From: Acanthosepion lycidas
Lineage: Eukaryota; Mollusca; Cephalopoda; Sepiida; Sepiidae
DNA length: 64,000 nucleotides
Direction: 5' to 3'
NCBI GenBank assembly: GCA_963932145.1
Contig: OZ010580.1
Span: forward strand, 37,714,761-37,778,760
The notes below the pieces were generated by a model. The model was not told where the DNA came from and ran no database searches. It was given only the letters and a program-made list of their open reading frames with translations. The position numbers were made by a program, and so were the translations under genes. This document shows, piece by piece, positions 43,231 to 54,920 of the stretch; within the stretch, counting starts at the first letter, position 1; each line of letters starts with the position of its first letter.

Positions 43231-43429
43231 CTACTATTCATGTCTGTTGATCACTATGAATGAGAAAACCAGGCACAATAAAGATCAGGAAAAAAGCTAA
43301 GTTTTTTTTTGTAATAAAATTAACTTCAAATAAAAAAAAACAACTTTTAATAAGCCATGTTAATTATTTTCAAGGAAACTCACTTCTTGGAAAGATGGTA
43401 GGTATACATTATGTTTGTGTTAATAAAAA

Positions 43430-43540
43430 ATGTGCCTTTCAGCAGGGTTCAAACCTAAATGCCTGCATTTTTTCCGTAGAGAAATCACTATTGAGCCAGC
43501 TGAGCTTTAACCCACTCAGCCATGAAATAACTCATAGTAA
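43430..43540 (-). mobile_element. tRNA-like SINE head
   Basis: Minus strand: A-box-like tggctgagtgggttaaag and B-box-like ggtttgaaccctgc at tRNA-like spacing with a long variable region (Ser/Leu-type shape). It cannot form a clean tRNA and is followed by no tRNA 3' end, so it is called a SINE head. Confidence 0.55.
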
Positions 43541-43559
43541 AGCAATGTTCATTATTTAC

Positions 43560-43850
43560 ACTATGTGCATTCAAACTATTGTCCTTGTCTTTGTTGTTTT
43601 GGTCATTGTGCTCTCTAGCCTTCTGCAAGTGTATACCAATCTGGGTAACCTACGGGGAATTCCAGACTGAACCCTTTTCTCTGGAGGTAGACTGTTCTTA
43701 TTTTATTTAGCATTGTGCAGTTATTGCTTGCCTGTTTCCATTGAGTGAAAGTATACACAGGATTGAACTCACAACCGCTATGTCACCAAATTCACAAGCC
43801 AGCACTTTTAACCACTAGGCCATTATCCTATAGAGTGAACTTAGAGCTTT
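43560..43850 (-). mobile_element. tRNA-derived SINE, group S3
   Basis: Minus strand: A-box-like taatggcctagtggttaaaa, B-box-like gtgagttcaatcctg, then a body with agggttcagtctgga and aaggctagagagcacaatga. It pairs with 6500-6760. Confidence 0.7.
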
Positions 43851-43989
43851 TAAACCTAACATTTACGGCTGATTAGGCTGCCACTGTCCCTACTATTCAC
43901 ACATATGATTTGATTATAGGCTTGTGTAGAAGCAACCATACTTTCTGGAGGAGGTGAATACAGGGAACTGGTGAACATAGTGTGCCACA

Positions 43990-44225
43990 AGGTCCCCAAA
44001 CAACCTACTCAGCTTTTGAATTTAGAGTTGTCCTTCTACTAGACCAGTAGCAACCCAAGGTTATAAGATCCAGTCTGTCTTCATATTAACCCATAGCTGG
44101 AGGGAGAGAAGAGATGGATTCATCTCTTTTCAAATTATTTACATTTTAGTGAATGTAATGAAAATGACTTGAAATCAAACTCAGATTTCTGATTTCTTTA
44201 ATCCAAACCACTATTCGTTACTTCA
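43990..44225 (-). mobile_element. tRNA-derived SINE, group S1
   Basis: Minus strand head taacgaatagtggtttgg with a B-box-like gagtttgatttcaag, body gatgaatccatctcttctc, ctatgggttaatatga and ggttgctactggtctagtag. Confidence 0.65.
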
Positions 44226-44360
44226 TAATATTAAAAAAAACAAAAAAAAAAAAAACAACACCCTTTGAAGAATGAATTACCAAGAAACTTCAAAGTCAGG
44301 GAAAAGAACAAAAAATTGATATTTAAATTTAAAGTTAAGTAATTTTTTTATTTAATATAT
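44226..44360. other. A-rich spacer
   Basis: A runs at 44232-44257; nothing else. Confidence 0.4.
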
Positions 44361-44605
44361 ATTACATATAATAAATATATATATATATATAATAAATATA
44401 TATATTACATATAATAAATATATATATATAATAAATATATATATTACATATAATAAATATATATATATATAATAAATATATATATTACATATAATAAATA
44501 TATATATATATAATAAATATATATAATACATATAATAAATATATATATATAATAAATATATATAATACATATAATAAATATATATATATATATATAATAA
44601 ATAAA
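44361..44605. repeat. AT minisatellite, 39-43 bp unit, six copies
   Basis: Units start at 44361, 44404, 44443, 44484, 44525 and 44564 (attacatataataaatatat...). The last two carry aatacat instead of attacat. Length varies through the internal TA run. The 96-codon minus-strand frame of Y and I is an artefact. Confidence 0.93.
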
Positions 44606-44772
44606 TAAATATATATATATATATATAATATAATTTATTCAAAATTATGACATGAATATGTTATAAAATCACTGCAAAAATAGCCATTTTGTTTCAACAC
44701 TTTTTATGTCTTATCTATTGAGCGTGTTGAATGTCTATACTTGGATATATATATATATATCTGATATCCTTA

Positions 44773-44773
<1 letters not shown>

Positions 44774-44868
<95 letters not shown>
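44774..44868. repeat. (TG)n(TA)n compound microsatellite
   Basis: About 21 bp of TG and 74 bp of TA, one of the longest arrays here. Confidence 0.97.
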
Positions 44869-44869
<1 letters not shown>

Positions 44870-44870
<1 letters not shown>

Positions 44871-45135
44871 CAGACTAAACAAACTAATAGAAAGTACAAA
44901 AATAAACTCTACCTATACAACACCTTACAAACAAACCAAAAAACAGGGGCCTACCTTAAAAAAACAAACTAAGAGTACTTAATACCTATAGTATAAATAT
45001 AACCTGAACTGGGAAACAAACCAAAGCAGAGTTGTAATAATTACAACCACAATTAGAAACACTGATCTATAACCATAATACTAAGTTTCACACCAGTTAT
45101 AATTATCTGAAGATGATGGTTTGGATGTGAATCTC
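44870..45135 (+). repeat. possible Penelope-like 3' region
   Basis: AC-rich sequence (acaaaccaaaaaacagg) followed by atctgaagatgatggtttg recalls the end region of Penelope-like elements, but I see no diagnostic protein motif. Confidence 0.25.
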
Positions 45136-45439
45136 AGAATTATGTTTGCAGGTCAAAATGTTTCTCAACACAGTTCCACTTTCTGAGATATATATCGTCA
45201 TTAGTAAACTGAATAATGATTCTAAAAGTGAGTCTAAAAAGTCACCTTAGAAAAGATCATATTTTATAGTTTGGTATATAAATTTTTTCTCTCCCTTTAA
45301 TCTAAAACTAATCAAATTGATCCAATTATCACCAAGAAGTTTAACATAAGTTTAACAAGTCATAAATAAGTTTTAAAAAAATGAAAAATTGTCTACTTGA
45401 ATATAAGATTAAAATGCAAAAAAAAAAAAAACAAGCTTC

Positions 45440-45710
45440 TATGTAGAATCAGAAAGAGACATTTTAATTTTTTAGGACACATAATGAGTAAAGAAGGCTC
45501 AGAAAATTTGGCATTCAAAGGACCTATTGAAAGCTATAGGGACAAAGTGTAATGACAAGTAACCTACCTAATGAACTTACCAATGAATTACAGAACACGG
45601 AGAGTGAGTGACAATAATAAAACAAATATTGCTCAGATCTGTAAAGGAAAGAAAGTTGTGGAGAACCATGATTACCAATGTCCTGAAGGGATACTACATA
45701 CTGAAGAAGA
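45440..45710 (+). pseudogene. RTE-like LINE tail fragment
   Basis: Words ttttttaggacacataatga, ggcattcaaaggacctattg, atgaattacagaacacgg and gagaaccatgattaccaatg; ends at cctgaagggatactacat. Similar in state to 9968-10225. Confidence 0.7.
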
Positions 45711-46660
45711 TATTTGAGTAAGTTTAATAAGTGTCATATCAGAACAAAGTGTTGCTTCTGACACTAGTTGGCAATGACATATTAATACTATATATCTCCT
45801 GTTTTTAAATTTCACTTGACCATGAATATCTGGGCAAAAATAAAAGTTGCTAAACTTAGAGAAAGAAATGATCTGTACAGAAATTAGTTGAACAATGAAC
45901 TTTTCTATTTGACAAAACATTTTCACAGGAAGCATTTAGACAGAACATTGATGCAACTCTTTCGGTAACAATCATGATCAGCCAAGCATTTAAGATTGCT
46001 GTTTCAAATGGTTTCCATCTGAAACTCCTAAATTTCCATGGATGTCTGCTCATTCCTGAAGAAATGGTCCATATCTTGGCTCTTGGCTCATTCTTCTCAC
46101 TTACCTGTTCCACTCTTTAAACTTGTTTTCAGTACCCTTTTGGTGCATTAAATAAATGGAATTAGTAGTTCCAAAGTCTGTGATGCACCAAGAACACATT
46201 GGTAATGAACATTAGCATTAATCATTCTTCCAGTTAACAGAATGAACTGGAAAACATGCAATGATGGAATATGACTTCGAAAAGTAATTAGCAAAGTTGG
46301 TTCATGGGCAAAATTCCATATTAATTATTTATTTAATCACTGTCTTGATTACGCCACTTAAAATAACTTCAGAGATAATCATTAACACTTGTTTAATTTT
46401 GTTTTCTCTCATTCAATTTAATTAACAATAAGAATATCTAATGAACTAAAAAGAGAAAGTTTTTTGTTTTTTTTTTATCTTTTGGCAGTATGAAATATTT
46501 GTTGTTTTTCTTTAAATTCTGACAATATCAAAATACATTTTTCTCACAGTTCACTCTTTCAATCTTACATTTCAAGAAAATATCTTATAATACCAAATGT
46601 TAACCCCTGTAAATAATCTCAGTTGTTTTATTTACTACATAAAGGACATTTATACTTAAA
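45711..46660. other. unassigned
   Basis: No gene or repeat recognised. Confidence 0.3.
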
Positions 46661-46664
46661 ATAA

Positions 46665-46915
46665 CAAAGAAACAGCTGAAATTTCAAGGATAAATAATGA
46701 GAAAAGAAGGTTTGTAAAATTTGGCATTCACAGAACATATTGAACACAAGAGAGACAGAGTAACCTAACTAATTTACTTATGTGAACTGATGCCAAGACA
46801 AGAGAGATAGTAAAAAGGCAAACATGGTTAAAAGCTACTAAGGATAGGAAGTTATGGAGAGCCATAATCAACCACTCCTTGAAGGAACACAGCACATACA
46901 AGAAAAAGAATACTA
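46665..46915 (+). pseudogene. RTE-like LINE tail fragment
   Basis: Family words gctgaaatttcaaggataaa, gcattcacagaacatattga and ggagagccataatcaaccac; end gaaggaacacagcacata plus aagaaaaag. Confidence 0.7.
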
Positions 46916-47594
46916 TTCAGGAGACTTTTGCTCCACTGAAAAGAAACTTACTTTGTTCTTAAAAACACGTTGGATCTAAAGAGCAGTGTTTATTTAAGGC
47001 CTCATGTCTTCATTAAGATAAAAAATATTTCTAATACACTCCAATAAGTTTAACTGAAATGATGTGTGTTCAGAAATAAATTATGAGCTTTTCACATTCA
47101 TTTAAAGCAAATTTAACTTTCACTATACTTTGTTAGATTTTATCATCCAAGTGAATGTTTTCACAATAAAATTAGTATTAAACTACTGACTTAATTAATG
47201 TTTGTTTGATCCATGGTACAAAATTGAATGTCATAAGGAATGGTTTGATTGTCAGAATATGAAATCAGGCCTTTTCTTTTTGCTTATTCAAAATAGCAAC
47301 AAGGTGCCTTTTTAATCAGAAGAATATACTGTATTTTATGTACATAAAAAAAATGGCTCGAAAAATCAGTGTCTTATATGTGTGATTAATGTTCCCCGTA
47401 GTCTAATATAGTCCGTAACACTCACTACTATAATTTTACTTCAGATGGTCATTTTTATTTAGCCTGACTCCTTAATAATAGTATTTATGCAAGCAGCATT
47501 ATTATTATTACTATTAATACTACTACTACTATTACTACTGTAAAAAGAGGTTATGAAAGTATCTCTTGTTCCGTCTTATTACTGTAAACATGCA
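46916..47594. other. unassigned; trinucleotide-rich at 47498-47540
   Basis: ATT/ACT triplet runs near 47498-47540. The words at 47320-47380 (tactgtattttatgtacata, gtgtcttatatg) faintly resemble the ends of the 17964 element. Confidence 0.3.
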
Positions 47595-47965
47595 GAATAT
47601 TTTTACAAAAATTTAAATATCTAGGAAGTGTTTTAACAAAGGATAGAATATGTGACACTAAAATTCAAAGACTCACATGAATTGCAAAAGATGCTTTCCA
47701 AAATCTAAGCCAACTATTGAGAAACAGGAAGATTTTGTTAGAAACAATGAAGAGAGTACAAAACTGTTATGTAATATCGGTCCTCCTATAGGGCAGCGAA
47801 TGCTGGACAATTTCCTATCAGATGAAGAACTTCTTAAAGCAAGAGAAATGTGGTTCTACAGAAGGATGTTGAAAAAAAGACAAAATTTAGTAAGAGCTAC
47901 AAAGGACAGGAAATTGTGAAGAGCCATGATCGCCCATATCATGAAGGGATATGGTGCATAGATGA
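47595..47965 (+). pseudogene. RTE-like LINE tail with internal deletion
   Basis: Region before the tail: KFKYLGSVLTKDRICDTKIQ, then AKDAFQNLSQLLRNRK, ECWTISYQMK and MWFYRRMLKK. It jumps directly to RQNLVRATKDRKL, so the middle of the tail (the FLGHVMRKEGL and GKR blocks) is deleted. It ends near the HVLKGYGA-like sequence. Confidence 0.75.
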
Positions 47966-48505
47966 AGAGTTTAGCAAAATACGTTGTCATTTAAATTAAA
48001 TATGTAATCTAGTCTTAATATAAGGTTTCATTCTATTTTTACTTGTTTCTCTCTCTTTTTTTTTAACTCTTAATAAGCTTTTGCAATTTGTTCTCACATG
48101 CCATTGTGAATCTCCATCCACAGTTATAGTCATGTACCAAATTTGACTTTGTTCAAAAAAAAAATATTGAAATTTTTACATTCATTTTTTTTTACTAACT
48201 TTTATCATTTTTTATCATGCTATTTTAATGCAAATATCTTCTGACCATTGAAATAAGCAACATTAACCTCCCCACAAAAAATGACTCTCTGACAAACAGA
48301 CACATATTCTATTTTCTGTTCATTCTAAACTCATCAAAATCAAGTTATTTATTTTTATTTTACTCTACTCATGTTAACCAAGAGGAAAATAAAGAAAATT
48401 AATAAAAAAAAAAAAAAAAAAAAGAAAAGTAAGAAGGAAAATATTTAATGTCCTACTTCAAATGAACCACAATTATTCTCTCATGCTGTCAGGTTAGTTT
48501 AAGAG
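47966..48505. other. unassigned, A/T runs
   Basis: Only homopolymer runs (A at 48403-48423). Confidence 0.3.
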
Positions 48506-48509
48506 TTTA

Positions 48510-48690
48510 TTTTCATGAGAAATGGAACTTGCAAGCCAAGTTCAAAGTCTGTTGCATTCATTTTGCATTGATGCCATTGGAGATGGTATGAATATGTCTC
48601 TTCACTCAACTATAGATAAAATATTAAGGAGGACTTGGTTATCTAGCCTTGATTAGCAGCTAGTCTAGGAGAAGGACAACACTGAATAAA
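48510..48690 (+). mobile_element. SINE S1, partial
   Basis: Head decayed (B-box-like aagttcaaagtctg). Body ggtatgaatatgtctcttca, ggttatctagccttg and tagtctaggagaaggacaac matches 43990-44225 in reverse. Confidence 0.55.
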
Positions 48691-49034
48691 AACCAATTGA
48701 GTATGGAGTGGTTAACTCAATATTTACTATTGCAGTTGTAGTAGTGTCAACTTTTGTGTAGTTGTGTCTCTGCATGAGCAGTCTACTGGTTTAAGGAAAA
48801 GAAGCTTTCCAAGTAGGAATAGTTTTCATATATGCCTTGAAAATCTGAATTTTACTTGAACTTGAATACACTGTTAAAAAATAATCTTGTCAATGGCAGT
48901 CCTTGTCAGAGATTTACAGTTTTACTAAGGATTCAATATAATTCAGATTTTTACACAAGAAAAATAAAAGGAAATTTGTAATATTTTAAAAAATAATTCA
49001 CCGTTTTTTTGTATTTTTGTATTTTTGTCCATCA
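48691..49034. other. unassigned
   Basis: No gene or repeat recognised. Confidence 0.25.
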
Positions 49035-49660
49035 ACTTTTTTTTTTCATTTACCCTCAAGAAAGAGAATAAAGCCAGGAAGACATAAGAAGTTACTGAGT
49101 GTGAAAGAATATAAGAAAAAGTAAAACATTATAAAGGAGAGAGAGAGAGAGAGAGAGTAATGAAAGAAAAGGAATTAAGAAAACAGAAGATAATGATTTA
49201 CATCACATTTAAATTTTCTGGAAAGCAAGAGGCCAGATGACAGTTCAACAAAGAAGACATGTGAGAGAAGAAACTGTAAGCATAGAACTTATGGTTACAT
49301 TTAGCAATTTCAACTGTAAAATGATGAGACCTAGCTGGCAATCTAAAGCCAAGAATATTATTCCTATAAGACCAATAATCTTACCATAGCACTGCCACAT
49401 GATTGCAGTAGTGAATACTTTAATAACTTCCATGTATGTATAAGTAATATTTTATCTTGAAAACACAAAATTAGAATCACTAATTGGTATGTATCCAACA
49501 TAACGAACTTATGGAGATAGAATAAGGAATTGACTAAGCCAGCCAACCTACTCAAATTCCAGTGCAGGTGCTGAGAGGCCCATGTAAATTGAAGTAGATT
49601 AAGAATTAAAATACCACTGGGCTGGACAAAACCCCATTTCTGATATGGCTTCACATCAGT
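49035..49660 (-). pseudogene. LINE A C-terminal region and 3' UTR
   Basis: 3' terminus at 49045 (tttaccctcaagaaagaga), 3' UTR with (GA)n at 49137-49157, then coding remnants on the minus strand: NSLFYLHKFVMLDTYQLVIL and QSCGSAMVRLLVL (a decayed MEYCxHVWSG segment). Divergence and deletions are considerable. Confidence 0.6.
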
Positions 49661-50115
49661 TAGACATTATATACATTGCATATGTTTAAGTAAATCATCA
49701 TGTATGGCTATACATGTATACATAAAAATGTACTGAGTTATACATCTATAAAAATATTTAAATAAGAATGTAATGTCAGTGCATGAACATATATTTCAGA
49801 CATGGAGAGCTATCAGTTTAGCTATGCATACATATATATATTCTAAAGCTTAAATATGATCTTAAAACCTTATTATGCCTGAGGAAGTACAGGGATGTTA
49901 CAAAATTAAATACATGCCTCAGCTTTAAAACAGGTGCTTTTATTCAACCGTCTAAACAGTTCAAAAATATTTTATAATGCAATTTATATTGTGGAAGACT
50001 AGATATTAGCATATTTTTATATTTTCAGATATTAAAATCTGTATAAATAAATAAGACTGAGGTTATCTCCTCTTGCCACTTGAAGTTAAACATGACTTTC
50101 TCAAAAGGCCTTAAC
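49661..50115. other. unassigned
   Basis: No gene or repeat recognised. Confidence 0.25.
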
Positions 50116-50119
50116 ACCA

Positions 50120-50880
50120 GCTCTCATTTAATCATTCCAGAGAAACTTTTTTGCCTTCTCTAAGAATGGCTGATGCTAACCTTCGGGAAATTGGCTCATT
50201 GCACCTTCTTGGGTTAATGTTTTCTGTTAACATGAAGTATAAAGATTACATTGAAACAATTTCTAAGTCTTCTATTAGTAAAGATGACTCGCTATGTTGT
50301 GCTAGACAATTTTTCTTGCCAGAATCCATCCTACACATTTATAAATCTGTCATTTATATTGCAACCACATTTAGTCTGGTGCTTATGCTACATATTTAGA
50401 GATTCTTGATAAAATCCAAAGAAGAATCTGCAATGTTATTGGTGCTGACCTGACATCTCAGTTTCTGTCATTTTCTATAATATAGCTTCCATTTGCCTTT
50501 TCTATAAATATTTTCATGGTAATTGTTCTGATTAGCTTTTACAAGTTTAAGTGCAGTACTCGTTTGGCAGCTAGGTCTCATCATATTACAGTTGAAATGG
50601 CTAGATTTAAGCATAAGTTCTATGTAAAAAGTTTCTTCTCTTGCACTTCTCATTTATGGAACTCTCTTCCAGCTTGCTTTCTAATCAACTTTGATCTTCA
50701 AAAATGCAAATGCAATATCAGTCGTTATCTTCTGCCTTCTTAATTTCTGTTCTTTTATTCTTCTTACTGCTTAATAATGTTTTTTTTCTTTTTCTCATAT
50801 TATTTCATATTCAGTAACCCCTTGCATCTTAGTGGCTTGATTTCCTTTCTTGGGATGAAATGATTATGAGTATGTCATAA
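50120..50880 (+). pseudogene. LINE A C-terminal region and 3' UTR
   Basis: Plus strand: REIGSLHLLGLMFSVNMKYK, DYIETISKSSISKDDSLCCA, RQFFLPESILHIYKSVI, then in other frames ILDKIQRRICNVIG, KFYVKSFFSCTSHLWNSLPA and CFLINFDLQKCKCNISRYLL. The 3' end ccttgcatcttagtggctt is followed by tgggatgaaatgatta. It is the longest LINE A tail after 35195. Confidence 0.8.
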
Positions 50881-51189
50881 GGGAATGAGAGTTTTTCTTG
50901 TCTTATGGCTGCATCTCCAACAGGGAATCAAAATTTATTACCTACATTGTTGATCTCGACTAGATTTGAACATGCTGTATTCTGATTTAGTATCCAATGC
51001 ACTATCATAGTTCTCATTATTTTCAAGATTAAAGGTCATGATTGAAAATAATCAATCACAAACTTTCAGGCAACACCAATATTAATTTTTTAAAAAAACA
51101 GTCTCTTGAGTATAAACAAGAAATGTTAATTAAGTAAGTAATAAGTCCATCCTTGTCTTTTTTTGGAATGTAACACACACAAACATATA

Positions 51190-51500
51190 CAAATGTGGAT
51201 GTATTACCAAAGTGGTTAGAACATTCAGCTGTAAAACCTGGGTTTGAATCTCATCATGGTCACTTTGTCAAAGAGATGACTTTTTGAAATTGTCAGCCTG
51301 AAGAGATGATACCAGTATGCATAATTGTTAGAAAGTGTTTACAGAAATTACCATGAATTTACCAAAGCTTCATGAATGGGTAGGCAAAACTGTTTGGAAA
51401 CTATTGTGCTAACATCGAAGTCAAATCACTGTGACCAAGAATTTGAACATAGTAGCTTTGTTCAAACTGTTGATCTTGCTAGATTATGCTTTCTCTCCCA
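51190..51500 (+). mobile_element. tRNA-derived SINE, group S2
   Basis: A-box-like accaaagtggttagaacatt, B-box-like gggtttgaatctcatc, then body tcactttgtcaaagagatga, attgtcagcctgaagagatg and agcatagctttgttcaaactg-like end. Matches 53135-53435 over its full length. Confidence 0.75.
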
Positions 51501-51639
51501 GAAACTGAAGCTCAAATATGCTCATCATTGTTACAATATAAACTGCAGGTTGATTCTGTGGATATTGAAAAAAAACCCACAAATGTGCCTGAGTAGATGT
51601 TTGCAACAATGATAAATAAGTCACTCTAGCAGATGAGTG

Positions 51640-51776
51640 TACTCAGAACAAAAATGCCAATATCATAAGGTTCCTGGTCTGACCATTATGGGATTCCACA
51701 AAAATCACCCTGATGATTGGTCACTTGATCAGATTTGGGGAATTAGGTACAACCAAAAGCTTTTCATCACCCGCTT

Positions 51777-51787
<11 letters not shown>
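51640..51787 (+). repeat. dispersed repeat R8, copy 2
   Basis: Contains aattaggtacaaccaaaagc, tttcatcacccgcttctgtg and gcatata; the inverted relative is at 38490-38640. It ends at a (TA)n(GA)n array (51786-51836). Confidence 0.4.

Positions 51788-51836
<49 letters not shown>
51786..51836. repeat. (TA)n(GA)n microsatellite
   Basis: 32 bp TA then 19 bp GA. Confidence 0.95.
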
Positions 51837-51839
51837 TCA

Positions 51840-52410
51840 TTATATTCTTTTGGGTAAATATTATAAGTTGAGCAATTCTCAATTTAGCTTTCAGCTATAT
51901 TCACCTTCTCTTTTGCAAATAGAGAAACAATGAAGTAACCATAACACTTTGAGTCCTCTTGAGAAAAATAGTCAAGAGTTGAGAGATCTAATCAAGGTGG
52001 TGGCAGTTGATGAAGTTCTGAAAATTTTGGTTGTTCCCTGTGGATGAAATAAGTTAGGTGTAGAGAGGCAATTTTAGAGTATTACCTTATATGTGGGAAA
52101 AGATGCCAGAGGGCAGGCCGCATTCCAATCAGTGTGCAGTGAGGTTCAGTGCAGATGCTCTATGAAGACTAAGTACGTCAAGTGTTATATTTCAAAATAT
52201 GCAAAGGATATTGAGAAATATTCAAACAATTTCTGCTACATGAATATTTGTACAGATGTGCATTATTATTATTATTATTATTTTAAAAATTAATGTCTTC
52301 TTTTTTTAATCTTAAGTTCAAGGCCAACCACAGTTGTGATCATAGAGTCATTCTACACAACACAATCATTTCCTTAGCTGCATAGTATGTACTTCATGAG
52401 GTTTACTTTT
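51840..52410. other. unassigned; (ATT)n at 52261-52281
   Basis: Only a short ATT array stands out. Confidence 0.3.
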
Positions 52411-52414
52411 CTAA

Positions 52415-52510
52415 TCAATTCACTCCAAGCAAGATGATAATGCCACTAAGGTGCAAGGGGCTACTGGGAATGCAAAAGAATGAAAAACCTTTAGAAGGAA
52501 CCAGATATCA
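52415..52510 (-). pseudogene. LINE A 3' terminus fragment
   Basis: Reverse complement of the terminal motif (ctaatcaattcactccaagc, gtgcaaggggctactggga), cut soon after. Confidence 0.6.
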
Positions 52511-52539
52511 GAAAACAAGATAAACTTCTATTGTTCAAG

Positions 52540-52805
52540 TGAACAGGGAAGAATATGAACAAGGCAGTAGGCAAGACTGTCTACTCCTATTGAATTAAGA
52601 ATTATCCTTCTCTTAGTCAAGTTGCCACTCAAGGCTGAAGAGCTCAGTTTACTCAACTATTTAACCCATTGTTGAGGCATTTATGGATTCATACCTTTCC
52701 CAAGTGTATTTGTCCAAAAGTGAATGTAATGAAAGTCGAGTGGAATATGAACCCAGCTCTCCAATTTCCCATTCTGATATGCTTTCCATTACACTATCAG
52801 CATAT
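52540..52805 (-). mobile_element. tRNA-derived SINE, group S1
   Basis: Minus strand: A-box-like gatagtgtaatggaaagc, B-box-like gggttcatattccact, body acttgggaaaggtatgaatc, caacaatgggttaaatagtt and gtggcaacttgactaagaga. It is the best preserved S1 copy and shares its body with the 5S-headed copy at 22278. Confidence 0.75.
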
Positions 52806-53134
52806 CAACAATTTTATTTCTTAAATGCTCTTTTTTCTGAAGAGAAAATTCTAAAGAAAACGCATAAAACCAGAATTGTACTTGGTATCTTGAAAGTAGG
52901 AATTAAATTTTCTGATATTTAAAAGTCTCTATTAAAGATTTTGAAATTTTTTACATGGATGATTAACATTTTGATTTCATCAGAAGCCTGCAAGAAATAA
53001 ACTTTCAATAATCTCATTGTTTTCAAGTTATAATAAAAACCATTACCATTAAATCTGTTTGAGATTTTTAGTTATTATAAGTAAAGAAATAATATCAGCT
53101 GATCATGTCTTTAGTTTCTCCTTGTACTTATAAT

Positions 53135-53435
53135 ATGGACACATAGCCAAGTGGTCAGAACATTTGCATTCTCACCATGAGATCCAGGTTCAAATCTCAC
53201 AAGAGTCAATTTGTCAGGAAGGTGAATTCTTGATATCGTCAGCCTGGAAAGCACCTCTGAAAAATACTTAAGACAATACCACAAGCTGGCCAAAGCCTTA
53301 TAAGTGAAATTGGCTAAACGGAATTGTTCATCGATGGTTATGCTAGCACAAAGTCAAAAGCCATTGTAATCAAGAGTTTGAGCTTACTGGCTTTGTTTTA
53401 ACTGTTGCTCATGCCAGATTGTGCATTCCTTCCTC
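53135..53435 (+). mobile_element. tRNA-derived SINE, group S2
   Basis: A-box-like atagccaagtggtcagaac, B-box-like aggttcaaatctcac, body caatttgtcaggaaggtga, cgtcagcctggaaagc and ttgagcttactggctttg. Confidence 0.78.
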
Positions 53436-53444
53436 TTGTATATT

Positions 53445-53770
53445 TTCTTAATCATTTCGCCCAAAGCAAGGCAATAATGCCAGTAAGAAAACAAGGGGTT
53501 ACTGAATGTTAGAGAATATGAGAATAATATACTATTAAGGAGAGAGGACAATACAAGAATAAGAATTAAAAAGACACAAGTTAATGATTGGAACTGAATT
53601 TAAATTTTTGAAGATCAAATTTGACTGGAAAGCAAGAAGCCAGAAGAGAGTTCAACAAGTCAGATGTCTTACAGAAGAAATTGTTAACTTAGAAATTACA
53701 ATTGCATCTAACCATTTCAACTTTAAAATGATAAGACCTTACCACCAATCTACTTGTATGTATCGAAATC
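53445..53770 (-). pseudogene. LINE A 3' end
   Basis: Terminal motif reversed (taatcatttcgcccaaagca), 3' UTR and last codons to about 53770. The left end abuts SINE S2. Confidence 0.7.
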
Positions 53771-53847
53771 CAAAATTAAACAAATAGGAAATTACATTTA
53801 AATTTGCAGAGATTTTAATCTCCAAAGTTATATAGACAATTAAATAT

Positions 53848-54600
53848 ATCCCTTCATATCCCAGGCAATATTGGCTCTCCACCACTTCCTATCTTTTGTA
53901 TCCCTTACTAAGTTTGTCTTTTCACTGTCTATTATATTCCGTGCTAATAGAAATATATACTTGACAAACACGGTGGATAAAATAAGTAAAGTTTTATTGT
54001 ACAAACCATTACAATAAGAATAAAGGTAACAGTTATGCACAAGGTCGTCGAAAATCAATCCAGTAGTGAGTGCTACTATTGGAAGGTCGGTAGTTCTTGC
54101 ATAAGTCTGATTTGTACTCAACAGATCCCACAAGGGTTGCATGTGGCACAAGGCCGGTTTAACATGGGTTGTCTGAGCCCGTAGCTCGGCCAAAAATATT
54201 CCCTTTTTGAACCTGCATAAATGGGTTCAGGGGTAGTCTACCTCCCTGAACGAGACTCTGCCCTTCAGCGGAGCCTCATTCAGGTTCCTCTCTGCCTTTG
54301 GGCAGAGAGTTTGACTGTTTAGCTGGAACAGGTCACAGCTAGTCTCTGTAGTCTGTTGGCTTACAGATACTTATAGTTAGTTACTACCTATAGTGTAGTT
54401 ACTCATGGGTGTGACAGGTTATTCTATTACATCACCATCCCTCCCAGATCTATTCACACAAGATCATTAAGAGGTTTACTCACTGATTTCCTCTGTCTCT
54501 CTTGCCTTCAGTATATCCTGTGTGTATCAAATTCTCAAAACCCTCTTTCCTTGTTATACATCCTAGAAATTTCAACTGTCTCTCTGATTTACAAATTCAT
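53848..54600 (-). pseudogene. RTE-like LINE tail split by a solo LTR
   Basis: 53848-53925 (antisense of GDMKGYxxWRANIAWD-like, TKDRKW, LVRD) and 54432-54600 (tattcacacaagatcattaa, atcctgtgtgtatcaaattc, catcctagaaatttcaact) are the two halves of one tail. Removing the LTR restores the family order. Confidence 0.7.
53926..54431 (-). mobile_element. solo LTR-like element, 506 bp, 4 bp target duplication
   Basis: Bounds are tgtctattatattcc and ggttattctattaca (TG...CA), flanked by tcac at 53922-53925 and 54432-54435. It is much GC-richer than its surroundings at 54030-54340. On the minus strand a polyadenylation-like gtacaataaaactttac sits near the 3' end, supporting minus orientation. The inner part has short hairpins (ctctgcctttgggcagag). 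The superfamily is unproven. Confidence 0.7.
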
Positions 54601-54734
54601 AAATCATACTGAGCAAACCCCTGGAGAAAATTTCCCAATGTTAAATATATGAAGTTCCTTTCTACTTTGCCCTCATCAACCATAAAGACAGTTGATTAAA
54701 GTTTACTGCCAGCAATTGATAGGCATTTTCTTTT

Positions 54735-54920
54735 GCCTTGTCCCTTCAGGATGGGAGCGATCATGACTGTCCTCAACTTCCTGTCCTTTGCTGCTCTAAG
54801 CAAAATTTGACTGTCTGCCATTCCTCTTTGTCCCTGTTTTGCTATCCATTCACACAAACTTGTTCGGTAGGTTTCTCTCTGACCTTCCTTTCTTCAATGT
54901 TTGTGTAAGAGTTCAAACCA
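54735..54920 (-). pseudogene. RTE-like LINE tail fragment
   Basis: Antisense from cccttcaggatgggagcgat through cttcctgtcctttgctgctc and atccattcacacaaacttgt to the GKR block. Confidence 0.68.

Noticed and set aside
43430..43540. Genuine tRNA gene (minus strand)
   Set aside because: A- and B-box words are present, but the acceptor stem does not pair and the context is SINE-like.
44352..44642. Minus-strand Y/I-rich frame
   Set aside because: Direct product of the AT minisatellite.
44870..45135. Penelope-like coding fragment
   Set aside because: No GIY-YIG or RT motif; kept only as a low-confidence repeat.
47320..47400. Second copy of the 17964-18697 element
   Set aside because: Only scattered words (actgtatttta, gtgtcttatatg) agree and no paired end was found.
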